Positions 1 to 12,907 of a stretch of DNA of 64,000 nucleotides are shown here, in pieces. Position numbers and translations under genes: made by a program. The DNA lies in the NCBI GenBank assembly GCA_021904315.1, contig CM038907.1, forward strand, positions 20,715,223 through 20,779,222, given 5' to 3'. The notes under the pieces were generated by a model, which saw only the letters and a program-made list of their open reading frames with translations, did not search any database and was not told the origin of the DNA. Source of the stretch: Sphagnum magellanicum (taxonomy: Eukaryota; Streptophyta; Sphagnopsida; Sphagnales; Sphagnaceae). Numbering within the stretch: position 1 is the first letter of the stretch; every line of letters begins with the position of its first letter.

Positions 1-3000
1 TAATGGAAAAATTAACCTATCCTTAGGGTTTTGGTTGCCTTGCAAGCTGCCACAAGTGTTTGCTAGTTTTTAGTATAAGTGAAGTTGGTGAATCCTAAAT
101 GGATACCACTTCAAATTACAACTTACCATTTTTTTGTTTCCATGTTGATGTTCTATTTTGATGTCTTTATGAGATGGTTTATGTGATTCTATTGTGGCTT
201 GTATGATGTTATGATCAATTAACCATGTTTTGCAAAACACTTTTTGTTGCAATGGGCAGTTGAGACGGTTGAATACTTTCAAAAGTTTTTTTTTTTTCTT
301 GGTTTGTTTCAAGATTATGATTTTAATTTTGTGTATACGCATTGAAATTTGAGCAATGAGGTTCAGATGTATGTTTTTTCTTTGCTTGTTCCTTGGCCAA
401 TTTTGTTTGATATGTAGTCTCAACAGCTTGTTGTTGAGTGCTCCTTTGGAATTTTGACTTTGGAGTTTCCCCGGTTTGTTAGAAATTTGCCTAGATTTAT
501 CCTTTGAGAATTAATAGCCAAAAATCCACCAACAATCTAACCCTTGTAGCCAAAGACAAACCACCTTGGAGAAACTTGAAAAGAAAGAAAGAAAAAATAA
601 AAATGTGACAACTTCCATTACTGAAATCTCTTGCAAATGTGGTTTGATTTTTGAGTAGTAACAAAAAAATAAGAATATTCTGCGCATACAGTACCTACAT
701 ATTCCTGGTTGACATGCACCTCAAAAGTAAGCTTGAAAATATTGCCCCCAAAACCCAACAAATTTCTTTAATTTTAAAGGCAAAGAAACATGACATAACA
801 TTCATCTATTGTTGCTATTTGCTTGGAACACCTATTGTTAGTTTGGAGTCATATAAGTTGAGGGTTTGCATCCAAAGTGACTTTTTTTTTTGGGGGGGTG
901 TGACGGGCTTATTTGATTGGTCCATCACAAAAAAAGGAAAAACTCACACTATGGACACACCCCCAAACTAAAAGTATTATCTAGCTACATATAGGTTACA
1001 AGGGTTAAAATGTTGGGCCAACCATGGTCCATATGGGATAAAAAGTGTGATGCTATTCCCTAAAAGCTTGAGGAACACATGGGAACTTATGAACTTCATT
1101 GGGAACATGGTGGGAACACTAAAAATCCAAAATAAATCTACCCCACCTACTCCCCCCAAAAAAAGGGGAAACTGGGCCCTCCTAGAGCATGTTGAGCTCC
1201 TAGTGTCATTTGGCTCCATGACATTCCTCTTCCTAAAATTAACAACCTTTTTGGCCTGGGGTAATAATACCTCTTCCTAACAACTCCAAGAGTGGGGGGT
1301 ACTTTTATTACCACTACCCACTACTTGGGCATATCAAATGCCATCAACTCCATTTTGACCTAGAAACAATAAACAACACATGTGACATGAGCATTGAGGT
1401 GTCCAAAAACTAGTTGGTCTAGGTCAAAATAGTATTGGAGTTTCAACTCTTTGGGATCCATCCCAAAGTCCATTAGTGCTAAGTACTTAGGATGGAATTA
1501 CAACAAAGTTACAAAGTACTACCACCTGAATGAAGGGATTAAAAAGCTAGGCACAAATTTCAAAGGGGAAAAAAAAGTTATTACATAAAAAGAAGCACTT
1601 TTGGGCCTAAGGATTTTAGGAACTTGGTTATATATATATATATATATATAACTTTCAAACATATATTATATTATGATGAGTGACTAGCCTAAAGTGGTGA
1701 GAGAGTTTGCCTAGTAGTGCAATTTGATGATAACAACTTTGATCTCCTTGGGATTGAAAGCACACACCAGGTACCTATCATTTATTAGTCATCAAAGTAT
1801 GAAGTACAAATTGCACTGGGAGTACCCATTGCTATACAGGTTACCAAGGGTGTGGAATTTTGGGCAAAGCTTGTAGGATAAAATGTGATGCTATTGGGAA
1901 CTTGGAGAACTCACCATTGAGTCTCCTTGCCTGGTGTGAGAACACACTAGAAACAGGGTGGGAACACCCAAACTCCATGGAAGAATCTAAACCCCAATGC
2001 CCTTTAAAAAATCGGGCCCCTTTTAGGTCCATGTTGAGGCATCTCATTGGCTGCTTGAATTTTTATTTATTTATAATTCATCACCATTTTTGGTCTGGTC
2101 TGAACTAATAAATACCCTTTCCTACAGTACCCCTAACCAGGAAAGTAACCAGGGGTGAGAGTCACACTGTGACCTTTTTGCCATTTACATTAAAATAATA
2201 TCTTAAGGCAAAAAAGAAAGAATTAGGGAAATTCATATATTTCATGATGCAAAAAACCATAATCTTTAAAATAAAATAAAAATCCTCCACATAAGCCAAA
2301 TTATTATGTTTCTAAAATCCTCATATAACAAAAAAATAGACCTATTATTTATTATTACCTAGGGGCCTATAAAAATCCCTTAAGCTACTATATATATGTA
2401 TACTCTATAATGGATCTAAACATAATATATCCTTGCCTACCCTAAACCCTAAACCCAAGGCCAACAAAGTACATTTTCTGGTGTTTTCTGATCTTTTGAA
2501 TTTTTGGATCTATCTTTGAAGTTTGTACTTACTTACTAATTAAAACACTTGGGATTCCATTACTTCTCCTCATCCAAAATTCTGTGTAATCAAACAAACT
2601 TACAAAAACCATTAATAAACTGTCTGTTCTTGTTTTGGGGGGGGGGGATTTTGGTTTGGATCTCTAGTGATCTTGTTAGTGAACGTTTTCTGACATTTCA
2701 TTTGAGTCTAGGGACTATACATAGACTAGTCTAGTGCAAAACTCAAAAGGAAAAAAAGTAATATTAGGTTGTGTAAGCCAAAAGATTAGGGTTTTCTTTT
2801 TTAAGGATTTTGTGATGTAAGCCAAAAGTGATGATCATCCCAGAAAATAATTTAGCAAAATTTGGGTACATTACTAGATATGAATTTTTAAAAAAAATAA
2901 ATTAAATACTTTTAATGTTCTTGGAACTTATCATTAAAATTTAGTGATTGGAGAGGGAAAAAAAAAAATTCTTCAAAATCTGGTGAATTTGGGTCCTTTT

Positions 3001-4640
3001 TTTTTTTTTTTTTCATGAAAAATCCTTTGTATAGGTCAAAATCATAATTTTCAGGTTGAAATTTGGCGAAAATTCGCCATGGAATATCCAGGTAATGTTT
3101 GTTAGCTCTCATCACCAGCCCTTTTTTTTCTTTTTCTTTTTCTGATTTTTATTTTATTTTATTTTATTTCATTTCATTTTGTTGATGGAGCACTATTGGC
3201 AATCATCCCAAAAAGGATTTAACATTAATGGCAACAAGTTATTGAGAAAACTCTCAAAACTGTAGAAAATCTGGCCCAAAAAATATAAATAAATAAATAA
3301 ATAAATAAAATTGACCTAACACTAGGAACCTGTATAAATCTGGCAAAACCCCCTTTTTTTTTGGGGGGGTTGTGATCAAATTTGGCTAAATTTTCAACAA
3401 TCTGTGAAAGAATATATTTTTTAAAACTTCTTTTTTCTTTTTGGGCGCAAATTTTTGCACCATTTCACCAAAATAAATAAACAAATAAATAAATAAATTC
3501 CATTTATTCTTTTGAGGAAAATGTTCACCTCGTGTTACTACTACCTAGTACTGAAAATTGCAGAGTTTCATTTTTCCGAGAATTTCATGGGAATATTTTC
3601 CCATTTCTAACTTGTTGTCAGCTTGAACTTTGAACCATTCTTGGGCGGTTATTAGACACTGCACCAAACCCCCTCCGGGTATCTGAGGGATTATTTGGGT
3701 GGGGGGGGGGGTTATGTTTTTAAGTTACTTGATTTTTTCTCATAGGGCTCCCCATTGTGCATTTTGTGATTTTTAGGTATTATCTTTTGTTTGGACTTTG
3801 ATTTTTATTTATTTTTTGATTTTGATTTTTCTCTTGTTCTCTTTTTGGGTTATTTAGTTATTTATTTATTTTAATTAATCAATAATTAGTAATTAATTTT
3901 TAAAGTTCTTATGACTCAAACCTGAAGCAGCACTTTTTGATAGAACTAGCATAAGAACTGGACCATGAAACTAGCGGACCTTTTTGTTGGGCCCTGCCCC
4001 CACAGGGACAGGGACTATATAGCATTGGATCCAACTTTTGGAAGTTTTACCTTATTAAAACCGGTTTCACATTAGTTGAACGGGTTTCTTTGGTGAAAGT
4101 GTTTAGACTGTTTAGATTGGAATGGATTTTTTTTTGGGTATTCAGAGTGTGAACACAGTAGGTAGATGTACAACATCTTTTGGCTATTGGCAGGGCCAGC
4201 GTGTTTGTGATGCCTTGTTAGATTAGAACTGGTTAGAATTCACACTCAAAGTAGAACCATGAAAAAACAATTCTTGGATATAAAATACAAAGTGTGATTG
4301 GGGACTTGAATTAATAATAAATACCCTTTTGGTGGAATTCACACATGAATGAATTATGAGATAATATATATAACTCTTTTTTCTGGACCTGAAATTCAAC
4401 ATTTTTCAAAAGGATTTTTTTTGAAAAACAAATGGCCTTAAGTTTTGCTAGATTTTGAGAGGAAAAGAAATTGCTGGAATTTTTTTACAACACGTTCCAG
4501 CAGGTTTAGCCAAAATATAAGACGATTATTCTTTAAGTGCTGCTCTCTCACTTTCATTATCTGGTCCATAGCCGATTTTGGCTAAATCTTCTTGTCGCCG
4601 ATTGCTGCCAGTTTGTCTACATCACAAAATCGTAGAAAAG
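1..4640. other. AT-rich intergenic spacer
   Basis: I see no supportable gene here. The stretch is rich in A and T runs, short (TA)n and (AAAT)n tracts, G homopolymers (near 2637 and 3701) and scattered short open frames without codon structure or family similarity. Two diverged copies of one roughly 290-base segment lie at 995-1290 and 1838-2125. A short plant-type telomeric tract lies near 2440-2457. Confidence 0.6.
995..2125. repeat. Two diverged copies of a dispersed repeat
   Basis: Segments 995-1290 and 1838-2125 share ordered blocks in the same orientation: GGTTAC-AAGGG, GTGTGATGCTATT or a close variant, GTGGGAACAC, GGGCCC, and a TTGGCCTGG/TTGGTCTGG block followed by AATAATACC or AATAAATACC. 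They are too diverged to be recent. No terminal structure or coding capacity is visible. The likely origin is an old mobile-element fragment. Confidence 0.45.
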
Positions 4641-4653
4641 AATTAAGACGGTT

Positions 4654-4760
4654 CATGGCCACGGTTCTCAGAAAAATCGAGCCACCACAAGTTCCCGGAT
4701 ATAATCATGGTTCTCAGAAAAATCGAGCACCAAAAGCTCCCATGTATAGCCACGGGTCTC
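4654..4760. repeat. Short tandem duplication upstream of kelch gene
   Basis: The motif GGTTCTCAGAAAAATCGAGC occurs twice, about 46 bases apart, each followed by a CACCA-rich segment. A third partial version (GGGTCTCAAA) follows. The repeat lies about 850 bases upstream of the kelch start codon, near the proximal promoter. Confidence 0.6.
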
Positions 4761-5014
4761 AAACTCCTTGAAAAAAAAGGTTAAATAACCGCCAAACCCG
4801 TCGCCTCTTCCACAAGACCCGGCTGCTCTTTGGCTACTACGGTTTGAAATAACCGAACCCGACGGTTCTCAGTTTCCAGAAAATTTATTATTAAGAAAAA
4901 AAACTCCCCCTCCTCCGGAACCAGCAGTTCTCTTCTGACTCTGAAATGTTAAATTCAAAAACTAAAGAACCGGAGGGTATTTTCGGACCAAATACCCGTC
5001 ACAAAACACTGGGA

Positions 5015-5610
5015 TGCCCATATATATAGATATCCATGCCATTTCTTTTCTTTTAACATGAGTTTCTGAGTGAATAGGTCCCTTTGGTTTTTCTTTTTCT
5101 TTTCTTTTTCTTTTGCTTTTGGTTTTTCTTTTACTTAACCTTGGAGCTCCTTTCTTCCTTTCTTTCTCTCCTTCTTTTTGTTCTCTTGTGCTTTTGTAGT
5201 TGGAGGAAGAGGGGAGTTTGTAGCCCAGCAGGCAGCAGCAGCAGCAGCAGCTCCATCATTGTAAACTTGGATTTCTACATCTTCTTCTTGTTCTTCTCCA
5301 TCATCTTGTTCTTCTTCATCACCCATTTTGTTTCTTGAATCTTTTTCCTTCTTGTTTTTGGGTCACACACTCTTGTGCATTGCCAAATGTGGGTGTTGTA
5401 GTAGAGTTGTAGATTAGACTTAGTAGAGAAGAGCAGCAGCACCTTCAGACTCTCTCTGTCTCTCTCTCCCTTGCTGCTGCTTCTTAAAAACTACTCTGGG
5501 TGTTTCTCTTGACCACTAGAAATAGTGTAGACACACAAAGAAAATGTTGCACATTTGATACTCCAAATACCCCAAAAAAAACCCCCCAAGAAACAAAAAC
5601 TCTGGGAGCT
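5015..5610 (+). promoter_or_regulatory. Probable promoter and pyrimidine-rich leader of kelch gene
   Basis: A TATA-like element (TATATATA) lies at about 5021-5028. It is followed by several hundred bases of strongly CT-rich sequence with a (CAG)n tract near 5228 and a CTCTCT tract near 5455-5470. This is typical of a long plant 5' leader. Short open frames inside it (for example 5084-5338) are low-complexity products of the CT bias. The leader is inferred and the transcription start is not proven. Confidence 0.45.
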
Positions 5611-8600
5611 ATGGAGGATGCTGAAAAACAACAACAGCAGGGAAGTGAAGGTGCAGATGATGCAGACGGTAGAAAGGAAGGTGGGGGTGGTGGAAGAAGT
5701 GCTACTAGGGATGGATTCCCAAGTGGGTTTTCTGGCTATTTGAGAAAGGAGAAAAAGGGTGCGAAATTTGGAGCTTCGGAAGTTGTTCATGGAGAGAAGC
5801 AGAAGAAGAAGAAGATGAGAAGAGTTGGGATCTTGGGTGCAAGCGGCAGGTGGATGGAGGAGAATGCTGTCCATCTGCAATGTCCTTTTACACAACCATC
5901 TCCTGATCTTCACAGCAGTAAAGAAACCGTAGGGATTCCAGAGATGAAGGATATGGAGCGGAGCAGGAGGACTAGCGGGCCTGTAGCTGCTATTCCTGAA
6001 ACTAGATCCCCGGCCCATCATCAGCTGGGAGGAGGAATGCCAAATGGGAAGCTCGTGGCAGAAGAAGAAGAAGAAGATTCTAGTTATTATCCGGAGCTCA
6101 GGAGCAGGTTAGTGATGGATTGTAGCTCTGTTCTAGAGAGGGCACGGAATAGGAAAAAGGAGGAGGAAGAAGAGGAGGATGCACCTTCTTCTTCATCAAG
6201 TAAGAAGAAAGTCATGATGAGAGAGGAGAAGAAGTTGCGGTATGGAGCTGATCATGGATTTGTCAGTCCCTCAAGTAGGACAAAAACACAGCTGCAGTTT
6301 GCAAGAGTAAGTTACAAGCTGCCCCTTCTCTTCTGGTTCTGGTTCTGGTTCTTCTTCATCCCTCACAATGTGTGAGAGCTGCTTGTCTGAGACTTGACAC
6401 ATTGTAGAGTTAGATTCAATGCCAAAGGCTGGCTGGGGCTGGGGCTAGCTGGATGCATTCTTTTTTCCTCCCAGACATGATGAAGCTCTAGTGTTCTTCT
6501 TCTGCTTCTTCAAGCTTGTACCCATCTCAGCTGGACTAGGGTACAAGCTGCTGTTGCTGCAATAGGAGTGCAAACTCAAGACCTATTTGGGCTTTGTGTA
6601 AGCTGCAGGGGGAGGCTTTCAGCAATGCCACTACACCCTCTCCTAGTGCTATGAGGACACCAACCCGCCATCATATTCCAACAGCAACTGCTGTGGCACA
6701 AGCTGCGAGTTTGGAAACCAGGTTTGAGAATGTGGATGAGCACCTAGTCTGGACTGTTGTCCATCCTCATGGCAAAAAACCTGAACCCCGATCCTATGTG
6801 AGCTTTCCTCTTCCATAACCAGATTTTCTCTGTTCTCTTCTTGCACACAATTCCCAAACCCTGAACCCCCAGCAAAAAAAAAACCTAACATACCCATGAA
6901 TCCATCTTCAGTTCCAATCCAATATATGCAATTTTTCTTTGTCAAATCTATTTGCTTCACTAATTCTGGATTTGCTCTTGATGTTCTTCTTTCTTCTCTG
7001 TGTGTCCATTTCCCTTTCACAATGTTCTCCTTCTTTCTTCTTTGGGTTCTTTTTTAGTTTTCTCTTTCTCTTTTCGGTTCTGTTGAGCCTACCCACTATC
7101 ATGTGGCCGAGTTTTTTCCCCCTCATTACTGTCGGTCTTGTGAGAGAGTTTTTCCTGAGTATGTTTGTTAACTCAAAGCCCTTATTAGAGCCTGACTTCT
7201 CTCTTCTTGGGTGGTTGGCAAAAGGTCTCTCTATAGGTACCTGTCTCCAATGGGGGCTTACTTTATTGGTACAATTGACATCCATTTAAAGCTGTCAAGC
7301 AATATTTCAAAACTTGTCCTCTCTGAAAAAAATTTGAACCCATGACTTGAACTTAGTAAAGAAGAAGATGTTCATGCAAAGTGCCCCAAGAAATAACAGG
7401 TTTAATGCATGGGGGCAGCATGCGGCAACAATTGTGGGGCGCAAGATGCTTGTCACAGGTGGAAACACTGCCTCTGGATCCACAAATGATGTGCAGGTTA
7501 CTTCTCAAACAACACACCTTTGCTTCTAACTTTTTACTGCAAACTATTCTACTGATCAAATCAGAGGTTCTATTCTACCCTAAATCTTTCCTGTACGATG
7601 GCTTGGGGGTGGGGTGTCATGTCCCTCAAGGCTTTGTTTGTGTGGTGACTGATCCCGAGGACCCTAACTTGCTTATCAGTGAATTTTGCAAATCAGATTT
7701 TACACCTTGGCAAAATGATGTGGTCGGGCATAGTGGAAGCTGGGCCCTCAACACCCACACAAGGAGGGATGCCCAAATCTGTAAGACGACAACGATTGCC
7801 TGCATGCAAGGGCCATAGTATGGTGAGACAAAAAAAGACTTTCTTCACAGTAAAAATTGGACATTTTGATGAGCAAACAAAAATGGTGGAGTGGCTTAAA
7901 TCTGAAAAGGCTTATTTCGGATGGACAGAAAGAAGTAGATCCCATGCATTGCTCAAGTTTAGGGCAGGTTTCCAAGAGTTGAAGATGACATGTTTACTGC
8001 AGCCTTTTTTTTAAGTGTTCTTCTTCTGGGCAATTGGTGATGATTTCAGATATCTTGGGGCAAAACAGTTCTCTTGGTTGCTGGAGACATGGACCCAATT
8101 GGTGACCAAACTGAAGGTATATATATATGGCTGTTAATCAATTTGTGCAATTCTTACACTCAATTGTTTCAACTCACCCAGTATTTTTCTGTTTCCCTGG
8201 CCTTCACATTGTCTGCTTGTGAAGAATTTGGAGCAGCTGTCATCAAGGTGTGATGCATGTTTGATGGTTTTTTTTTCTTACCAAAATGGGGAGTACTGCT
8301 TGGTGTTGTTTGCAGTTTGGTCTTTTGATCTGCAAACCCGCCTTTGGACTAAAATTGCAGCAAAAGGAGAAATTCCGGTACATCACATGCTCAGGACTGG
8401 CACAATTTGAACTCTTGGGCCACTTTCTAGATTATCCATTCATTACCCTTTTGAGCTATTCCTCTGCTCATTATTATTTCTCCCTAACCCCCCTGCATGG
8501 TAGTGGTGGGTTTTTATATGCCATTGCTTTAATCTGATTGCCAAGGGGGTTATTTTGCTTCAGGCAGCGCGGAGTGGGCAAAGTGTGACACGAGCAGGGA

Positions 8601-11600
8601 GTATATTAATTATGTTTGGAGGTGAGGACTCAAAGGGACACAAAATGAATGACCTGCACATTCTTGACCTCAAGTCGCTCATGTGGCTACCGCTTCACAC
8701 CACGTCAGTGCACCAACTACCCACCCTGCTGCTTTCACCCTAGTGCTTTTTCTCTACGTTGGACATCCTGAGTTCAGGTTGTCATCAGACTCTGAAGAAT
8801 GGATTTTATACTGGCATTGTGGGTCTGGACTAGTGCAGAGGTACAGGTCCTTCACCACGTTCCAAGCATGTTGCTGCTATGTATGATGATCGATTTCTGT
8901 TAATTTTTGGGGGAGTGTCCAAGTCCAAGCCACTAAATGACATTTATGCTCTTGACTTTGAGACGGTGAGGGATTTTTCATCCATATAATCAATCTAGAT
9001 TTGGATGCTAAAAGGGTTGTTTCATGCTTGCTTCATCCTACCATGCATCTCTAGCAAATTTGCAGACATTCTCTCACTTTGTCAATGTGGAAGGCTAATC
9101 TTTACTTTGTAAACTTAAACACAGACTGAGACTAAGATGGTAGAGGTGGAGCAGCTTTCTAAACATGGAAATTTGTGCATTTTCGTGATTGATAGATGGA
9201 ATGGTCTAGGTTAAAAAACAAAGGTGCATCTCCATCTCCTAGGGCTGGGCATGCTGGTGTATTGGTTGGTGATAAATGGTACATTGTTGGCGGAGAATCT
9301 CGTGGGTTTGGTACATTTCTGCCTTATCTCTCTGCAAACAATTTTATTTATTTATTTATTTTTCACTATGTAGTTTTTTTTGTTGCATTTCAGCTCAAAC
9401 CCCTAACTGGATGAAGAGATCAATTTGGTCATCAAACATCAAGAATAGGTACCCAAGTAGATGTCAGAGTAACAAGACAGTGTATCTACCCACCACAAGA
9501 GGTTCCAAGTTATGGCCTTCAATGGATGCAACAGTTTTGGTTCAAGATTGGGGTTTAGGGTTTAGGGTTTTCTAGGATTGACATGCAGTGTTAGAATCTG
9601 TGTGAGTGCTTACATGAGGCTGAATGTTGGAGGTGTTGCAGGTGTCTTAGACAGCCTGGTGTTGGACATTGCAAAGATGACCTGGTCAATTGCAGCTATT
9701 GCACCTCCTAACTCAGTTCTTGCCAACCAGGTCTCCTCAAATACTCACTCTCAAGTGCTTGTTTTTTTGGGTCATGTTTTGACTCTGACTCCTCCTGGAT
9801 GTGGATAAACAAACTAAGTTCCCTGAAGGTATGGTATGATACTTTGTGAGTGACACTCATAAAGTTATGGCCACACCCATTATTCATTCTTGTCATGTTA
9901 GTTTTGGTTTTGCTGGAAACAGAGACAATGGCTTGGTTACCTTCAAAATGTTTATGTGGAGTTTTTTGATCTCAAATCTCATTGATTTATCATTTTCAGT
10001 TTCAAGCTGCAGTGAACATTCGATTGAAGATAAAAATGTCTAAATTTCACTAACTCTTGATAATACAGATCAAAGCTTGAGTCTGTCTTTGGTTCTGAAT
10101 CTACTGAGGGAACTACTGGCAGGGTTTGAGTTTGGTGCCATTTCAGCGTAAGGGCAAAATATTCCTTATTGCTTTTGGAGGATATGGAAACAAGGCCTCA
10201 AATGAGGTAATCCTTTTTCTATCCTCCCTTGTCTTTTTCCTGATGAAACTGCCAGTTTCATGTCTTGTTTTCTTTCCATCATTGATTTTGGGAAGTCATT
10301 AGATTTAACATTACGGAATCATGATGACTTGTGCACAGGTGCAAGTACTGTACATTCCACCATCAGAGTATTCGACACCAGCAAGTCCTCCAAGGAGTAG
10401 TAGTTCAGGATTAGCAGCAGAATTGAGTGAGAGTCGGGGTAGTGCAGCAGCAGCAGCAGCCAGTGTAGTGCCATACTCATCTTTGAGGGGAGCAGGAATA
10501 CCATGTGCTTGTGTCAAAGTCTCTAAAACACAACAACAATTGCCTGTGATTGATCACCACCACCATTCATCACCTTTCCGAGCAATGGAAGATATGTCCA
10601 TCTCTGGTCTGATTCCTCTCCGGAAGCGGTTTTCACTCATGCACACAGCAGCAGGAGCAGCAAAAGAGACCAGCATTCGGCAACGGGATGCATCATCTAA
10701 ATCAATGGAAGGAAGCTCGTCAGTCATGAGTACACCTTCACAGGACTCTAAGGTAGGTAGTGCGCTAACTGAAATTGGCTATGAAGAAGTGATGGGTGTG
10801 CACCAATGGCTACTGCTTCTGGCAGAGAGAAGAAGAAGCTTGGTACGAGCTAAAACAAGTTCTTGATCATGAGTTTTTTGCCTTTGTGTCAAGGTTTCGG
10901 AAGCACAGTACCGAGATGCAGAAAACACATTTGGTGAAGCTGCAGCTGTATTGGCATCCCCAAAATCAAGCAATATGAAGAAGATGAAAAGGCTTACAAA
11001 TTCTTCCAGTAGGACACAGTCTTCACTTGAAGCTATGGTGTTTGATAGCTCAGAACAAACCGGATCTGCAAGAAGAAGGTCAAGTGCAAGTGAGGCAAAT
11101 GCAAACACACCCACTTCAAGGAACACTGGATATCTGTCTGAAGCTTTTAGGACCACCCTTGACGGAAATTCTGACATTGAGCTCCTAATGGAGCTTCAGG
11201 ATGCTGATTCTGTGGACCAGCGGACCTTCCTCATCAACAGAATCCAAAGAAAATTTGAGAAGAAGCTGGCAGCTGCTGTCCGCAAGAACGAGCGCACTGA
11301 GGGGGAGCTTGCAGCTGCAGTCCGAGGTAAAGAGGAGGCAGAGAAAAATTTGGCATCAGTGTTGAATAGCAAGCAAAAGATGGAGCTCCGGTTGGCCAGT
11401 GCACTTGAGGCAGAGCAGGAGCTTAAGGACCGCGTAGCTGCTGCTGAACAGGCACAAGAAGACTCCAACAACCTTTGTAATGTAGTACATGCTGAAAATC
11501 TACGCCTGGAACATGACCTTGCCTTTCTTAAAGCTGTTGTTGAGGATACTCAGAAGGTATGATACAGTCCTAATTTGCATTGAGCATGATGAGAGCTACC

Positions 11601-12227
11601 AAATCCTTAGCTTTAATCACAATCATGTGCAAACCCACCCACCTCAGAAGACTCTAATTTTCTCCTATCACATCTTGATGCCTGTAGTTCAACTATCTAA
11701 TAAATTAGGTACCTTCCAATTCATAATTTTTTGCAGGAATTGCAAACTACAAGGGGGGTTTTGGCAGGAGAACGCTCAAGGGCATTTCAGTTACAGGTAC
11801 ACAGAAAAACTCTTGGGCTTTTCGGTACAAATTTTTTTTCATTTCCTCAGTGTCTCTCACTCTGGATGATGTTCTCAGTGTTTCCAACTTAGTCACAGCC
11901 TCTAAGCCAATGGGACTACTCCATATATTAGTGGTTTAGGGTTTAGGGTTTAGAGTGTGAGGAGCTTTCTGATGGGCTCTTGAAGGAGACTTGACCTGAG
12001 TTCCATTATTCTACACTGTCATGAGAATGCAATTGGTAGACATCAGGGCAGTGCACAGAGTGCATTTTTATTGCTCCAAAATTCTTTGATGTTTTGAGAG
12101 GGATGATCTGGAAACTAAAAGAAGGCTGTCAATATCTTCTTTTCAGGTGGAGATTTTTGAACTGAAGCAGAAATTGTCAACAAATGATGCACCCCAATTG
12201 GTTTCACCACTGCCACCACAAGGGTAG
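5611..12227 (+). CDS. Kelch-repeat protein with C-terminal coiled coil (At5g18590/ACBP4-like architecture)
   Basis: Coding exons: 5611-6306, 6609-6797, about 7368-7496, 7697-7822, 8050-8116, 8316-8377, 8564-8703, 8839-8965, 9196-9310, 9642-9730, 10123-10206, 10339-10752, 10894-11556, 11737-11796, 12147-12227. The phases close to about 1013 aa. Residues 1-295 are a charged low-complexity extension rich in Lys, Glu and Ser. Residues ~296-608 form a six-repeat kelch propeller with blades such as HAATIVGRKMLVTGG, SILIMFGGEDSKG, FLLIFGGVSKSKPLND, HAGVLVGDKWYIVGGES and FLIAFGGYGNKASNE. Residues ~609-850 are Ser-rich linker and ~860-990 a coiled coil (KKLAAAVRKNE, GELAAAVRGKEE). The order of blades and the tail resemble plant kelch proteins related to acyl-CoA-binding proteins 4/5, but I see no acyl-CoA-binding domain. 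It is probably a scaffold or interaction protein. The start of exon 3 and the extent of the N-terminus are the least certain parts. Confidence 0.85.
9551..9570. repeat. Plant telomeric micro-tract in intron
   Basis: A run of about three TTTAGGG units lies inside the kelch-gene intron 9311-9641. Such short tracts are common in plant genomes and often sit near transcribed regions. Confidence 0.8.
11933..11954. repeat. Second plant telomeric micro-tract in intron
   Basis: About three TTTAGGG units lie in the kelch-gene intron 11797-12146. This is the second such tract in the same gene. Confidence 0.8.
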
Positions 12228-12749
12228 TAGTGGATTGCTTAAAGACAAGAGGCTGAGCACAACCCCTATGGGTGAATGTTAGATTTTCAACAGGAATGGA
12301 CATGCTGCAGCGTTTCCTTGTGATGGGTAAGCCACATACATGTGCCATAGGAAAGTTTGGCATCATAGTAAAGGTTAGCATTTCTCATGTGAATGCCTCA
12401 AATCAATGTGCATACAATTATGAACCGGGACTGTATGTCATTGCAGTAAGCTAGTGGACGATCTGACAGCAATCGCTCTAAAACAAGAGGTGCCAACAAC
12501 CTATCAGCACTATATGGGCACATTGTTACCAGAACTGTAGATTGTCCCTGTGTGTAACTTTAGCAGTTTGTCAAGTGTCGTTAGTGCAATCCTGTCGCAG
12601 AATGCCAGATGGGTACATGTGCAGTGTGATTCCATTCTTGTTTAAATTGGACTTGCATGAAAAAGAAAATTCCCAAGTTAATTCATTTAAAGTGAGTACC
12701 ACTATTTGTTAGCATTGGTGTTTTTTGTGCAGTGAAATCCCTGTCACCT

Positions 12750-12907
12750 ACATTAAGATCTGGGGTGGCAGATTATGTCGTTTTCTTGGCCATGTCACAT
12801 GACATAATCTTCTAGTGATGATCATACACTTGTAATAGTGACCAGCATGTGTCTGTTGAACATGAATTGTCTTTTAATCGTGAATCTGCCACCCCAGACC
12901 TTGATGT
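12750..12907. other. Foldback structure downstream of kelch gene
   Basis: A left arm at 12750-12777 and a right arm at 12880-12907 are imperfect inverted repeats sharing the core TCTGGGGTGGCAGATT. The loop contains a smaller inverted repeat (GATTATGTC at 12771 pairing with GACATAATC near 12800). The hairpin lies about 520 bases past the kelch stop codon, so it may be within the 3' UTR or be independent. It could be a MITE remnant or a small-RNA precursor. Function is not shown. Confidence 0.55.

Noticed and set aside
5084..5338. Phe/Leu-rich frame upstream of the kelch gene
   Set aside because: It is the product of a CT-rich leader and has no conserved features.
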